From assembly GCA_944381625.1 (NCBI GenBank), contig CALWLW010000001.1, positions 1 through 64,000 on the forward strand: 64,000 bases of DNA. The letters are read 5' to 3'. The notes beneath the pieces were generated by a model. The model was given only the letters and a program-made list of their open reading frames with translations, made no database searches and was not told the DNA's origin. The stretch is from an uncultured Lachnoclostridium sp. (GTDB lineage Bacteria; Bacillota; Clostridia; Lachnospirales; Lachnospiraceae). Positions 16,884-27,352 of this stretch are shown in pieces. Both the position numbers and the translations under genes were made by a program. Within the stretch, counting starts at the first letter, position 1. Each line of letters opens with the position of its first letter.

Positions 16884-17423
16884 ATGCAGAAAGTAGTTTT
16901 TTCAATTCTGGTGGACAATACATCGGGAGTTTTGAGCAGGATTGCCGGCCTTTTCAGCCGCCGGGGCTATAATATCGACAGCCTTACGGTAGGCGTGACC
17001 GCAGATCCTCGTTACTCCAGGGCGACGGTGGTCACGAGAGGGGATCATATCATCCTGGAGCAGATTGAGAAGCAGCTGAACAAGCTGGAGGACGTGGTGG
17101 ATATCAAGCGTCTGGAGCCGGGGCTTTCCGTGACCAGGGAGCTTCTGATGGTGAAGGTGCTCTGCAATGAGAGCAACCGCCAGGACATTATCTCCATCGC
17201 GAATATTTTCAGGGCTAAAATCGTGGACGTTTCTATAGAATCTTTGATGATTGAACTGGTCGGGAGCCAGACCAAGCTGGAGGCATTTCTGCGCATGCTG
17301 AAGGGCGTGGAGATCCTGGAACTGGCCCGGACGGGACTTACCGGCCTGTCCAGAGGCACCTTTGATGTGAAGATGTACGGCGAAGACGGAGAGTTGATGG
17401 ACTACGATTTTACGCAGGATTAA
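16884..17423 (+). CDS. ilvN: Acetolactate synthase small (regulatory) subunit
   Basis: 179 residues. The N-terminal ACT domain (about 4-75), with NTSGVLSRIAGLFSRRGYNI, binds valine for feedback inhibition; the C-terminal half activates the catalytic subunit. That large subunit, ilvB, is not in this window. ATG 16884 is chosen for AGCAGGGGGAG just ahead; an in-frame codon at 16821 would place the -10 box inside the gene. ilvC follows by 33 bases. Confidence 0.93.
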   Translation: MQKVVFSILVDNTSGVLSRIAGLFSRRGYNIDSLTVGVTADPRYSRATVVTRGDHIILEQIEKQLNKLEDVVDIKRLEPGLSVTRELLMVKVLCNESNRQDIISIANIFRAKIVDVSIESLMIELVGSQTKLEAFLRMLKGVEILELARTGLTGLSRGTFDVKMYGEDGELMDYDFTQD

Positions 17424-18473
<1,050 letters not shown>

Positions 18474-18499
18474 TTCAGAAAATGAGATAATAAAGCAGA

Positions 18500-18538
18500 A
18501 AGGGGCTGCTGCAAAGGGTTTGCAGCAGTCCCTTTTTT
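18500..18538 (+). terminator. Rho-independent terminator after ilvC
   Basis: GGCTGCTGCAAA and TTTGCAGCAGTCC pair around a GGG loop (about 18503-18532), with flanking AAGGG/CCCTT, followed by TTTTTT. Confidence 0.88.
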
Positions 18539-18554
18539 CAGGAGGATTAAAGAC

Positions 18555-20636
18555 TTGGATGTGAGAGGACACAGGCTTACGGGAAGACAATGGAAATATT
18601 TGTTCGTGCTGTTTCATCTGCTGGCAGTGGCATACGCTGTCTTTTTCCTGCACCCCTATTATGGGTCCAACGATGAATTTACGCTGGCTTCCATCGCCTC
18701 CGGCGCTTATGGGAGCATGAGCTGGTATTTTATCTATATGCACAGCGGATTTGGCTGGCTTCTGAAGCTGTTTTATCTGCTGGTTCCCGGCCTGAACTGG
18801 TATACCATCGTGATGTACGCGGTGATCTTTCTGTCGCTGACAGCGGTGGGCTTTACGTGGATCAACCGTTCGGAACGGGTGGGAACGATCCTGTCCGTAC
18901 TGCTGGTGCTGGCGTCTCTGCAGCCTTTGTACGTGGAGATGCAGTACACAAAGACGGCGGCGGTGGTGACGGCAGCGGGGTATGCGTGGCTGCTGTGCAG
19001 GAATAGGCGGAAAGAGGCGGGGGCCGGAGCGGCGCTGGAATGTGTGCCGGGCATCCTTCTTTTACTGCTGGGAAGCTGGATCCGTTTTGAAGCTTTCGGC
19101 ATGGTCAGCCTGACTGCCTTCGGCCTGTGGCTGGCAAAAGCGTGGAAAGGATGGAAAGACCGGGACTGGAAGCGGTTCCTGGCCAGGGACTGTATGCCCT
19201 GTATCTATGCCTTTGTACTCATATTCGCCAGTATTGCCGCGGAGAATCTTCTGGTCTACAGGCCGGGGAGTCCCCAGGAGCATTACCGGGAGTACGACCA
19301 GGCCCGCCAGTCCCTGCTGGATTACGGCGTGCCGGAGTGGGAAGAGTACCAGGCGGAATACGAGGCGCTGGGACTGACCAGAACGGATTATCTGAATCTG
19401 GAAAACTGGCTCATCGCGGATTCCGACCGCTATACGGCGGAGGTGTTTGAAGAGATTATCGCCTTCCGCCAGGACCGCCCTTTCCAGTGGGAATATCTGG
19501 CCGACTATCTGATTATCCTGGCCACGAAACCATTATTTATCCTTGGGGCCCTGATGGCGGTCCTGTGGCTTTTGTCGTCCATGGGGAGAGGAAAGGGCAG
19601 GAACTGGATCGGTGTATGCTGGCCCTATGCGGCGCTTTTAGGCATTTATCTGTATTTCATCAAGATTTACCGGGTGCTGCCCATTGTGGTGACAGCCTGC
19701 CTGCTGGGCGTATTGATCTTTGTCTGGTCGTCCGCCCTTCCGGAGATCTCCAGGCGGTGGGAGGAAAAGCTGACTGGGCGGAGGTTCCTCCTTGCGGGGC
19801 TTGCCGGGACGCTTCTGACCTGCGGTATCTGCGTGCGTATGCTGGCAGTTCCGGTGCTTTTGCCGGCGGCGCAGGACTCCGAAGCCAGCCGGGCGTTCCG
19901 GGATCTGTATGATACCATTACCGCGGACAAAGATCTTTACTATGTGTTTGATCCCCTGACCAGCAACGGCATGGAACTGGGGTATTCCATCTTTGAGCGG
20001 ATACCGGAAGATTACATGACCAACGTTTTTACCCTGGGAGGCTGGGAGACGGAATCTCCCCAGGTGGTGGAAAATCTGGGAGCTTATGATCAGGGCAACC
20101 TGATGACCTCCCTGTACACCAGCGACCGGGCGGTGTTTATCAGCGGGACGCTGCTGGAGCATCTGATGCTGCACCTGGATTCCACCTATGAAGGGCTTTT
20201 CCTGACCTATTCCAAGGTCAACCAGATCGGGAACTTTGACCTGTATACGTTGAATTACCGGATGTCGAATCTGAAGGAGACGGATGCGTATACGGCGACC
20301 CTGGACCGGACCTATACGGCGGAAAACGGCCGTTATGACGTGTTCGAGGCAACAGTGGATATGGAGCCGGAGGAACTGGAAGGCAAGAGCGTCTTTCTGT
20401 GGATGGAGAGCGTGGAGAGCGGGAAACAGCGCATGTACCAGGGAACCTGGCAGCAGCAGGATGAGAACGGCCTGTATTCCCTGCTCTATGACACAGAGCT
20501 TGCGGATACTGCTCAGGTGAAATTCATGATCCCGAAGATGAGTTATCCGCTGGACGACCGGTATGTGGTCCATGTGGTGATCCGGGACGGGGACCGGGGG
20601 ACGAAGATTGCAACAGAAAACAATCTTTATCAATAG
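18555..20636 (+). CDS. Polytopic membrane protein, possible GT-C-type glycosyltransferase
   Basis: 693 residues with about ten membrane helices in the first ~420, then an extracytoplasmic region to the end. After the first helix comes YYGSNDEFTLAS, an acidic motif placed where GT-C enzymes (PMT/ArnT type) carry catalytic acids; the match is only positional, so the function is tentative. The start is TTG 18555 with AGGAGG ahead. It is followed after 15 bases by an acyltransferase, which supports work on an envelope glycan. Confidence 0.6.
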   Translation: MDVRGHRLTGRQWKYLFVLFHLLAVAYAVFFLHPYYGSNDEFTLASIASGAYGSMSWYFIYMHSGFGWLLKLFYLLVPGLNWYTIVMYAVIFLSLTAVGFTWINRSERVGTILSVLLVLASLQPLYVEMQYTKTAAVVTAAGYAWLLCRNRRKEAGAGAALECVPGILLLLLGSWIRFEAFGMVSLTAFGLWLAKAWKGWKDRDWKRFLARDCMPCIYAFVLIFASIAAENLLVYRPGSPQEHYREYDQARQSLLDYGVPEWEEYQAEYEALGLTRTDYLNLENWLIADSDRYTAEVFEEIIAFRQDRPFQWEYLADYLIILATKPLFILGALMAVLWLLSSMGRGKGRNWIGVCWPYAALLGIYLYFIKIYRVLPIVVTACLLGVLIFVWSSALPEISRRWEEKLTGRRFLLAGLAGTLLTCGICVRMLAVPVLLPAAQDSEASRAFRDLYDTITADKDLYYVFDPLTSNGMELGYSIFERIPEDYMTNVFTLGGWETESPQVVENLGAYDQGNLMTSLYTSDRAVFISGTLLEHLMLHLDSTYEGLFLTYSKVNQIGNFDLYTLNYRMSNLKETDAYTATLDRTYTAENGRYDVFEATVDMEPEELEGKSVFLWMESVESGKQRMYQGTWQQQDENGLYSLLYDTELADTAQVKFMIPKMSYPLDDRYVVHVVIRDGDRGTKIATENNLYQ

Positions 20637-20651
20637 CAGGATGGAGGCGCC

Positions 20652-21755
20652 ATGAAAAAAAGAGAGATGAAGTTTGAACTGCTGAGGATTCTCTGCATGT
20701 ATATGATTGTGGTGGGCCACTGCCTGTTCCACGGCAGGGTGACGGCGAAGCTGGGCTACGGTACGATGAATTATCTGGCTTCCTATCTGATCCAGTCCTT
20801 CTCCGTGGTTCATGTGAACTGTTTTGTCATGATCGCGGGTTATTTCTCCATCGGCCGGGACTTCCGGGCGGAGAAGTTCCTGCGCTTCTGGAAACAGGTG
20901 GCGTTTTATTCGGTGCTGATCTTTCTGGTCTACGCGCTGTTTGCGCCCGTGACCGGAAAAGATCTGGTACAGGCGGTGTTTCCCATATCCTCCCGCACCT
21001 ACTGGTTCGCCTCGGTTTACGCGGGCATGACGATCCTGATGCCGTTTGTGGGAATGCTGGCGGCGCGCCTGACGAAGCGGCAGTACCGGTACCTGCTGGC
21101 TGTCCTGGCCGTCTTTTTCAGCCTCAACCATATGATCTTCCGTGTGAATACCTACGGGACCTATGAAGGACGGGAACTGGGATGGTTCCTCTTCCTGGGG
21201 CTTCTGGCGGGATATATGAAGATCCATACAAAAGAGGATAAAAGATACTTCCGGTATGGACTGGCCGGATATGTGCTGGGATCTCTGGCGGTGCTGGCCA
21301 GCGTATATCTGTCGGTGGAGACCAGGCAGGAAAACATCGGGTATTTCCTGAACTATAATTCTCCGCTGGCGCTGTTTGCCACAGCCAGCCTGTTCCTGTG
21401 CGTCAAGAACCTGCCGTGGAAGGAGAGCCGTCTGGACCGCTGGATCGGCAGGATCGCGGGGGCCGCGTTCGGCGTCTACCTGATCCACGACAATTATCTG
21501 CTCCGCTACCATGTGTGGGATCTGTTCCGCGCCAGCAAGGTGGCGCTCACCCATGCGGCGGTGCCCTATGCGGCGCTGGCGGCGGCGGTGGTGTATGTGG
21601 TCTGCACCTGCCTGGAACTGCTCCGGCAGAAGCTTTTTGCTCTGGCAGGCCCTGTGTATGAGCGTACGGGATTGTATGGGATAGAACAGAGGATATGCCG
21701 TGCCTGGGACGGCATTTTCCGAAAAGAAAAAGCGGATGGCAGAAAAGACGGATGA
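20652..21755 (+). CDS. Acyltransferase-3 (OafA/YrhL-like) membrane protein
   Basis: 367 residues, about ten membrane helices. The N-terminus has the family pattern ELLRILCMYMIVVGHCLFHG with its conserved His, and WFASVYAGMTILMP in the middle. Such proteins O-acetylate or succinylate cell-surface sugars. The substrate is unknown. GGAGGCG precedes the ATG. Likely co-transcribed with the membrane protein before it. Confidence 0.82.
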   Translation: MKKREMKFELLRILCMYMIVVGHCLFHGRVTAKLGYGTMNYLASYLIQSFSVVHVNCFVMIAGYFSIGRDFRAEKFLRFWKQVAFYSVLIFLVYALFAPVTGKDLVQAVFPISSRTYWFASVYAGMTILMPFVGMLAARLTKRQYRYLLAVLAVFFSLNHMIFRVNTYGTYEGRELGWFLFLGLLAGYMKIHTKEDKRYFRYGLAGYVLGSLAVLASVYLSVETRQENIGYFLNYNSPLALFATASLFLCVKNLPWKESRLDRWIGRIAGAAFGVYLIHDNYLLRYHVWDLFRASKVALTHAAVPYAALAAAVVYVVCTCLELLRQKLFALAGPVYERTGLYGIEQRICRAWDGIFRKEKADGRKDG

Positions 21756-21767
21756 CAGAAAACAAAA

Positions 21768-21843
21768 AGAATCCTGCCTCGCAGGATTCTCCGCCGGGGG
21801 CGGCATGGCCGGAAGGCTGTGCCGCCCTGTTGGCGTTCCAAAA
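21768..21843 (+). repeat. Repeat family 2 copy B joined to family 3 copy A
   Basis: AGAATCCTGC/GCAGGATTCT (21768-21790) repeats the hairpin at 12027-12049 in the opposite orientation. It is followed by a second hairpin, GGCGGCATGGCC (21799-21810) with GGCTGTGCCGCC (21815-21826), and GTTCCAAA at 21835-21842. Hairpin plus GTTCCAAA recurs at 47090-47129. The element lies between convergent genes and may act as a bidirectional stop. Confidence 0.7.
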
Positions 21844-21859
21844 TGGTTGGCGTGCGTGA

Positions 21860-22552
21860 TTATCTCCGGCCCTCTGTCCTGAGCGCCCACTCGGATAATT
21901 TAATGACTCCGTCCCGGCTTCCGGAGACGATCAGAATATCGCCGTCCCGGAACATGTAGTCAGGATTTACGCTTTCCACCACATCATTGTTGTTCTCGAT
22001 GGCGATGATGTTCAGGCCGAACCGGGAACGGATATTGATGTCCAGCACGGTGCGGCCGACGAACGCGTCGGGCACCAGAAGCTTGGAGATATTGATTTTC
22101 TGGCTGAGCTGAATGAAATCCAGGACGCCGGCGGTCTCCAGGCGCTGTGCCAGGCGGATGCCCATGTCCCGCTCGGGATAGACGACTTCCGCGCCCAGGC
22201 GGGAGAGGATCTCTCCATGTTCCGGACCCGTGGCCTTGGCGACTACCGTGGGGATTCCTAGACTGACCAGGTTCAGGGTGGTCAGGATGGAGGATTCCAT
22301 ATGCTCTCCGATGCAGACGACGGCGACGTCGCAGTTCTGGATGCCGGTCTCCATAAGGGTCTTTTTGTCCAGAGAATGGACGACGATGGCATGCTCCGTC
22401 ACTTCACGCATCTCTCTTACTTTTTCTTCGTCTTTGTCCAGCACCAGGATTTCCGCATTGGTTTTTGCCAGTTCACAGGCCAGGGCGGTGCCGAAACGTC
22501 CGAGGCCCACGATTCCATAAGATGTCTTTTCTGCTTTTTGTTTTCCAAACAT
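21860..22552 (-). CDS. trkA: Potassium-uptake regulatory subunit (TrkA/KtrA)
   Basis: 230 residues, one RCK unit: the Rossmann nucleotide-binding domain starts with GIVGLGRFGTALA and has VLDKDEEKV; the C-terminal RCK-C half ends in the DGDILIVSGS segment. It gates the TrkH pore by binding adenine nucleotides. ATG 22552 has AGGAGG seven bases ahead, better than TTG 22558. It lies 15 bases after the pore gene in the same operon. Confidence 0.93.
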   Translation of the reverse strand: MFGKQKAEKTSYGIVGLGRFGTALACELAKTNAEILVLDKDEEKVREMREVTEHAIVVHSLDKKTLMETGIQNCDVAVVCIGEHMESSILTTLNLVSLGIPTVVAKATGPEHGEILSRLGAEVVYPERDMGIRLAQRLETAGVLDFIQLSQKINISKLLVPDAFVGRTVLDINIRSRFGLNIIAIENNNDVVESVNPDYMFRDGDILIVSGSRDGVIKLSEWALRTEGRR

Positions 22553-22567
22553 AATCAATCCTCCTGT

Positions 22568-23872
22568 TTAACCGATGGCGATATTGCCGGCCGGGTAGCT
22601 GGCGCGTTCGCCGGATGTAAAGTGCCAGAGCGTGGCGATGGTCAGCGGCCCGAGGCGTCCGATATACATGATAAAGATGGACAGCAGCTTGCTGCCGTCA
22701 GACAGCGTGGCCGTGATTCCTGTGGATAGCCCCACGGTGCCGAAAGCGCTGGTGACTTCAAAAAGGGCGTCCTGCAGATTCAGATAAGGGTCCATCACAA
22801 GCATCAGATATGTTCCTGCCGAGACTACGGTCAGGGCCAGAAGCGTGATGACGGCGGCCTTCCGGAAGGATCCCTGGGGCATGGAGTAATGGAACGCTTT
22901 CTCAGAATGGTTGGTGGCCGCCCGTTTGATCCCCTGGATCAGGGCAAAAAAGGTGCTGGTCTTGATACCGCCTCCGGTGGAACCCGGCGACGCCCCGATA
23001 AACATAAGTACAATCATAACCATCAGCCCCGCGGTTGTGAAATCTTTCAAAGGATAGGTAGAAAATCCCGCGGTTCTGGCGGAGACGCTGTTAAAAAAGG
23101 CCCCCATCCAGGTGATATCTTCCGTAAGCTTTAGAAGGATGGTCCCGGCTGCCAGCAGTGCGGCGGACATGCTGATCACGACTTTAGCGTGCATGGACAG
23201 CTTTTTCCAGCGGAATTTTAAGGCCCACAGCTCCCGAATCACCAGAAACCCGATGCCGCCGGAGATGATCAGCCCGCAGGTGACCAGATTCATGAGGACG
23301 TCGTTCTGATAGGGGATCAGGTTCGTTCCTCCGCCCAGGATGTCGAAACCGGAATTGTTGAATGCGGCCACGGAGTGGAACAGGCTTACGCCGATGGCTT
23401 TGATCAGCGGAAAATCTCTTCGGAAAACCAGGAAGCTTAAAACTGCTCCGGTCAGCTCGAAGATCATCGTTGTAATGAAAATACTTTTAATAAAACGAAC
23501 CAGTCCTTTTCCGGAATCCAGGTTCATAGCTTCCTGAATCAGCGTCCGGCCTTTCAGGTTCACTCTTCGTCCTATGGCGATCATGATGCCCGCGCCCACG
23601 GCGGTCACGCCCAGTCCGCCCACCTGGATCAAGGATCCCAGAAAAAACTGCCCCAGCGGCGTAAAAGTATCGCCTGCGTCGATGGCGATCAGTCCCGTGA
23701 CGCATACGGCGCTGGTGGAAGTATATAAGGCGTCGATGTAACGGACTGTAACGCCGTCCTGGATACTGCAGGGCAGCATCAGCAGAATGGAGCCTGCCAG
23801 GATGGTAAGCGCAAAACCCATGGCGATGATGCGCCCTGGAGGCTGCCGTTTGATAAACTGAATTGGTGTCAT
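22568..23872 (-). CDS. trkH: Potassium-uptake pore subunit (TrkH/KtrB)
   Basis: 434 residues with four M1-P-M2 repeats typical of the Trk/Ktr superfamily. Pore-loop remnants with conserved Gly are visible, such as STSAVCVTGL, FHSVAAFNNSGF, SVSARTAGFS and VTSAFGTVGLSTG. The length suits KtrB. Promoter with an extended -10 box just upstream. Confidence 0.93.
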   Translation of the reverse strand: MTPIQFIKRQPPGRIIAMGFALTILAGSILLMLPCSIQDGVTVRYIDALYTSTSAVCVTGLIAIDAGDTFTPLGQFFLGSLIQVGGLGVTAVGAGIMIAIGRRVNLKGRTLIQEAMNLDSGKGLVRFIKSIFITTMIFELTGAVLSFLVFRRDFPLIKAIGVSLFHSVAAFNNSGFDILGGGTNLIPYQNDVLMNLVTCGLIISGGIGFLVIRELWALKFRWKKLSMHAKVVISMSAALLAAGTILLKLTEDITWMGAFFNSVSARTAGFSTYPLKDFTTAGLMVMIVLMFIGASPGSTGGGIKTSTFFALIQGIKRAATNHSEKAFHYSMPQGSFRKAAVITLLALTVVSAGTYLMLVMDPYLNLQDALFEVTSAFGTVGLSTGITATLSDGSKLLSIFIMYIGRLGPLTIATLWHFTSGERASYPAGNIAIG

Positions 23873-23918
23873 AACATTTACCTCGATGTCATAAGATAAT
23901 AAAATTCGTTACGCGCCC

Positions 23919-23927
23919 ATTATATCA
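23919..23927 (-). promoter_or_regulatory. Extended -10 promoter of the trkH-trkA operon
   Basis: On the minus strand TGATATAAT (TG-N-TATAAT) ends at 23919, about 46 bases ahead of trkH. No good -35 box is seen. Confidence 0.5.
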
Positions 23928-23965
23928 TGAACCATGTAAAGATGGCGCTAAAATTTATGCGCCGC

Positions 23966-25243
23966 CTATGATATCAGGGACGCCAGATCTTCGTAGAAGC
24001 CCGGATAGCTGATACGCACGCAGTCGGCGTCCAGGATCTGCGTTTCCCCGCCGGCCGCCAGCGCCGTTACGGCAAAGGTCATGGCGATCCGGTGATCCAG
24101 ATGGCTGTCAATCACAGCTCCGTTAAGGGGCGCGCCGCCTTCGATGACCATGCCGTCGTCGGTGGCGGTGATGCGGGCGCCCATGGCGCTTAAGTTCTGT
24201 ACCATGACATCGATGCGGTTGGATTCTTTGACCTTCAGTTCCTGGGCGTCCCGGATGACCGTCGTTCCTTCCGCGAAGCAGGCCAGCGCGGCCACCACCG
24301 GCAGTTCGTCGATCAGAGCCGGAATGATGCTGCCGCCCACTTCCATCCCGTGAAGGGCGCTGCTTCTGACCAGGAGATCCGCGCTGGGTTCGCCGGCGTC
24401 CCGGCATTCGTTCAGCAGCGTGATGTCCGCGCCCATATCCCGGCATACCCGCAGAAGGCCGTCCCTGGTGGGATTGATGCCCACGTTTTTAATGAGTATT
24501 TCCGAGCCTGGAACAATCAGCGCCGCGGCGATGAAATAAGCCGCGGAAGAGATATCGCCGGGCACATGGATCTCCTGGGCGCGCAGACGCGGTTCCGGAT
24601 AGATCGTGGCGGTGGTTCCTCTGGTATCCAGCCTGGCGCCGAAACGTTCGAGCATGATCTCTGAATGGTTCCTGGACAGGCTGGGTTCGGTGACACTTGT
24701 GGGGCTGTCGGCGTAGAGCCCGGCCAGCAGCAGGCAGGATTTCACCTGGGCGGACGCCACAGGGGACATGTAGTGGATACCGTGCAGGGAGGAGCCTTCG
24801 ATGCGCAGAGGGGCGCAGCCGTTATGGTTCAGGCTTTCGATCCGCGCGCCCATGCGGGAAAGGGGATCCATGATCCGTTTCATGGGGCGGGAGCATATGG
24901 AATCGTCCCCGGTCAGTTCTGAGACGAAGGGCTGTCCGGCCAGGATGCCGCAGATCAGCCGTGTGGTGGTGCCGCTGTTGCCTACGTCCAGGATGGAAGA
25001 GGGGGCGGACAGTCCGTGCAGGCCCTTTCCGTGGATCAGGATCTCCTGGGGGGATTCTTCGATTTCAATGCCCAGCTTCCGAAAACAGGAGATGGTGGAG
25101 AGGCAGTCTGCGCCCCTCAGAAAATTGGTGACGCGGGTGGTCCCTTCCGCCAGAGCGCCGAACATGACGCTGCGGTGGGAGATGCTTTTGTCCCCCGGAA
25201 CGGTTATGGTTCCTTTTAATGCATTTGCTCTGGTAAATTTCAT
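23966..25243 (-). CDS. aroA: 3-phosphoshikimate 1-carboxyvinyltransferase (EPSP synthase)
   Basis: Joins shikimate 3-phosphate to phosphoenolpyruvate, the sixth shikimate step. 425 residues. PEP and substrate motifs are present: VPGDKSISHRSVMFGALAEG, LDVGNSGTTTRL, the VASAQVKSCLLLAGL segment, and LKVKESNR with DHRIAM near the C-terminus. It begins nine bases after tyrA and shares its promoter. Confidence 0.97.
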   Translation of the reverse strand: MKFTRANALKGTITVPGDKSISHRSVMFGALAEGTTRVTNFLRGADCLSTISCFRKLGIEIEESPQEILIHGKGLHGLSAPSSILDVGNSGTTTRLICGILAGQPFVSELTGDDSICSRPMKRIMDPLSRMGARIESLNHNGCAPLRIEGSSLHGIHYMSPVASAQVKSCLLLAGLYADSPTSVTEPSLSRNHSEIMLERFGARLDTRGTTATIYPEPRLRAQEIHVPGDISSAAYFIAAALIVPGSEILIKNVGINPTRDGLLRVCRDMGADITLLNECRDAGEPSADLLVRSSALHGMEVGGSIIPALIDELPVVAALACFAEGTTVIRDAQELKVKESNRIDVMVQNLSAMGARITATDDGMVIEGGAPLNGAVIDSHLDHRIAMTFAVTALAAGGETQILDADCVRISYPGFYEDLASLIS

Positions 25244-25252
25244 GTCTGCTCC

Positions 25253-26341
25253 TTAACGTTCATATATAATATAGCGGTATTTCCGTAAAATATCAGCGGC
25301 TTTTTTCATGGCGGGCCCGTCGTAAAATTCGATGCGCAGAACCGCGTCCACGAATTCCCGGCTGTGGACGATACCGATATTTTTCAGGTTGATCTGGTTG
25401 CTGGCCAGGATCGTGGCAAGGGCGGCGATGCCTCCGGCCTCGTCCACCATCTCGCAGTAGATTTCATAAGCCGGCTGGATGGGGCCGCGGCCGCGGGTGG
25501 GCAGGCTGTCCCGGTAATCCCTGGAGCTTTCAAAAAGATCGTGGATGGCTCCGGCCCGGGCTTCGTCCAGTTCCTGCCGTATACGGGTCAGGGAGTCGAT
25601 ATAATCCTGAAGGATTGCGGAGATATTCTTCCGGTTGGTCATGCACACCTGTTCCCACATCTCCGGGGAAGAGGAGGCGATACGGGTGATATCCCGGAAG
25701 CCGCCGGCCGCCACCAGCTTCATGACGCCGTCTTTGGTGTCGGAATCCCGCACCAGGTTCACCAGTGCGGAGGCGATGATGTGGGGCAGATGGCTCACGC
25801 CCGCGGTTACATAATCGTGGGTCTGGTAATCCAGAACCAGGGGCAGGGCCTTCAGGCTGGCGACAAAGTCCCGGAATTTTAAGACGGTTTCCTCCGGGAC
25901 TTTTTTTGCCGGCGTTATGATATAATAAGCGTTTTCGATGAGAATCCGCTTGGAATTGGCGTACCCCGTCTTCTCAGAACCCGCCATGGGGTGTCCGCCG
26001 ATGAAACAGTCTTCCATGTCCAGCGCCTCCACTTTGGCGTGGATGTCGCCCTTGGTGCTGCCCACGTCCGAGATGATGCAGCCCGGATTTATGAGCGTCC
26101 TCAGTTCCTCCAGATAAGCGGCGTTGCTGGAAACGGGGGCGCAGAGAAAGATATAGCTGCAGTCTGAGAAATCGGGCCCGATGCGCTCGGCGATCCGGTC
26201 CGCCACGCCGTCTTTTACCGCCTGCTCCACCGAAGCGCGGGTACGGGAATGAACGACGATTTCCGTGTCCGGATGAAAATGGCGGACAGCCCTGGCGATG
26301 GAGCCTCCGATCAGCCCCAGACCGATAAATCCTATTTTCAT
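25253..26341 (-). CDS. tyrA: Prephenate dehydrogenase with C-terminal ACT domain
   Basis: Oxidative decarboxylation of prephenate on the way to tyrosine. 362 residues: Rossmann motif GFIGLGLIGGSIA, catalytic-region GGHPMAGSEKTGY, helical dimer domain with GVSHLPHIIASAL, and from about 290 an ACT domain (EAGGIAALATILASNQINLKNIGI), which usually mediates Tyr inhibition. GAAGGAGAC precedes the ATG. Operon with aroA. Confidence 0.93.
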   Translation of the reverse strand: MKIGFIGLGLIGGSIARAVRHFHPDTEIVVHSRTRASVEQAVKDGVADRIAERIGPDFSDCSYIFLCAPVSSNAAYLEELRTLINPGCIISDVGSTKGDIHAKVEALDMEDCFIGGHPMAGSEKTGYANSKRILIENAYYIITPAKKVPEETVLKFRDFVASLKALPLVLDYQTHDYVTAGVSHLPHIIASALVNLVRDSDTKDGVMKLVAAGGFRDITRIASSSPEMWEQVCMTNRKNISAILQDYIDSLTRIRQELDEARAGAIHDLFESSRDYRDSLPTRGRGPIQPAYEIYCEMVDEAGGIAALATILASNQINLKNIGIVHSREFVDAVLRIEFYDGPAMKKAADILRKYRYIIYER

Positions 26342-26375
26342 TGTGATGTCTCCTTCTTTATTTATGAACGCCGTA

Positions 26376-26403
26376 AGTATATCACACTTCCATAAAAATG
26401 GAA
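26376..26403 (-). promoter_or_regulatory. tyrA-aroA promoter with adjoining inverted repeat
   Basis: Minus-strand TGATATACT (26384-26376) is an extended -10 box. Immediately upstream TTCCAT (26388-26393) and ATGGAA (26398-26403) form an inverted repeat with an AAAA centre, a possible operator in the -35 region. Confidence 0.5.
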
Positions 26404-26481
26404 AGTACAGACAAAATGCGCAAAACGAGACATATGTCCTTTTATGTTGTAAAAATTCACAGTAAAATATGGTAAAAGAAT

Positions 26482-26528
26482 GTGAAACAGAAAACTTTTC
26501 ACGAAAATATGACGGAGTGTGCTATAAT
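26482..26528 (+). promoter_or_regulatory. Promoter and candidate operator of the Crp-family gene
   Basis: TGCTATAAT (26520-26528) is an extended -10 box. GTGAAA (26482-26487) and TTTCAC (26497-26502) are inverted arms upstream of it, placed where a Crp-type activator would bind. The spacing of the TGTGA/TCAC halves is wider than the classical Crp site. Confidence 0.5.
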
Positions 26529-26598
26529 CAGATTGTAAAATATGCCGCCGCAGACCTAAAAGCGGCGGCCGGTACGGATCGGAGACTGAGAGATACTT

Positions 26599-27315
26599 AT
26601 GAACCTTCAGATACTTATGGCACAGCTTACGTTCATGCCGGAGGAAGACCGGGATTATCTGCGGAGAATGCTGAGATCCGCTCCGGAGAGTTTTCTGGAG
26701 CATCTGTCATTGAAAAAGGTGGAAAAAGGGACGGTGTTCATCCATGAGAACGTCCCGGTGGGACAGGTGTTTTTCCTGCTCAGAGGCAGGGTAAGGGGCA
26801 TGGAACACCGGGTGCTGGGCGTCCGGTACCAGTACACACAGTTTGAGGCGGTGCAGGTCTTCGGGTCCATGGAGATCCTGCTGGGTTTTGAACGCTATAT
26901 GGCCACCCTGGTGACGGGTACGGACTGCTGGTTCCTGGTAACCGGGAAAGAGGACTACAGGCAGTGGATCAGCCAGGACATCGGGGCCCTTTTGATGGAG
27001 ACCAGGAGTATGGGACGGTATCTTCTGGAACAGGGGCGCAAAGAACGGCTCTTGTTGTTCCTGCAGGGCAGGGATCGGCTGTTCCTGCTGTTCTGTCAGG
27101 AATACCAGATCAGCGGGGCGGAAGATAAATGCATCATACGCTGGACCAGGCAGGAACTGTCCGACTGCTCCGGACTGTCCACCAGGACGATCAACCGTCT
27201 GGTGAATGAACTGCAGGTGGAAGGCTATATTGAGTACCGGCGGGGCCGGATCCGGATTACCAGGGAGCAGTATGAACAGATGCAGCAGTATCTGGACGGA
27301 ATCGCATTTGAATAG
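26599..27315 (+). CDS. Crp/Fnr-family transcriptional regulator
   Basis: 238 residues: a sensor beta-roll (about 20-130), then a C-terminal winged helix (about 165-225) with RQELSDCSGLSTRTINRLVNEL. No Cys-cluster sensor. It stands about 40 bases ahead of adenosine deaminase on the same strand with no terminator between, so it may be co-transcribed with and control the nucleoside operon (inference). The start has no strong ribosome site; ACTGAGAGA lies ahead of it. Confidence 0.82.
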   Translation: MNLQILMAQLTFMPEEDRDYLRRMLRSAPESFLEHLSLKKVEKGTVFIHENVPVGQVFFLLRGRVRGMEHRVLGVRYQYTQFEAVQVFGSMEILLGFERYMATLVTGTDCWFLVTGKEDYRQWISQDIGALLMETRSMGRYLLEQGRKERLLLFLQGRDRLFLLFCQEYQISGAEDKCIIRWTRQELSDCSGLSTRTINRLVNELQVEGYIEYRRGRIRITREQYEQMQQYLDGIAFE

Positions 27316-27352
27316 GAAGAAAACGGGATTGTGTTTAAATAAGAAGAAAGAG

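Noticed and set aside
19638..21890. A 750-residue open frame on the minus strand
   Set aside because: It lies wholly against two plus-strand membrane genes with proper starts and family motifs; its His/Gln/Arg-rich translation is the usual antisense pattern of GC-rich coding DNA.
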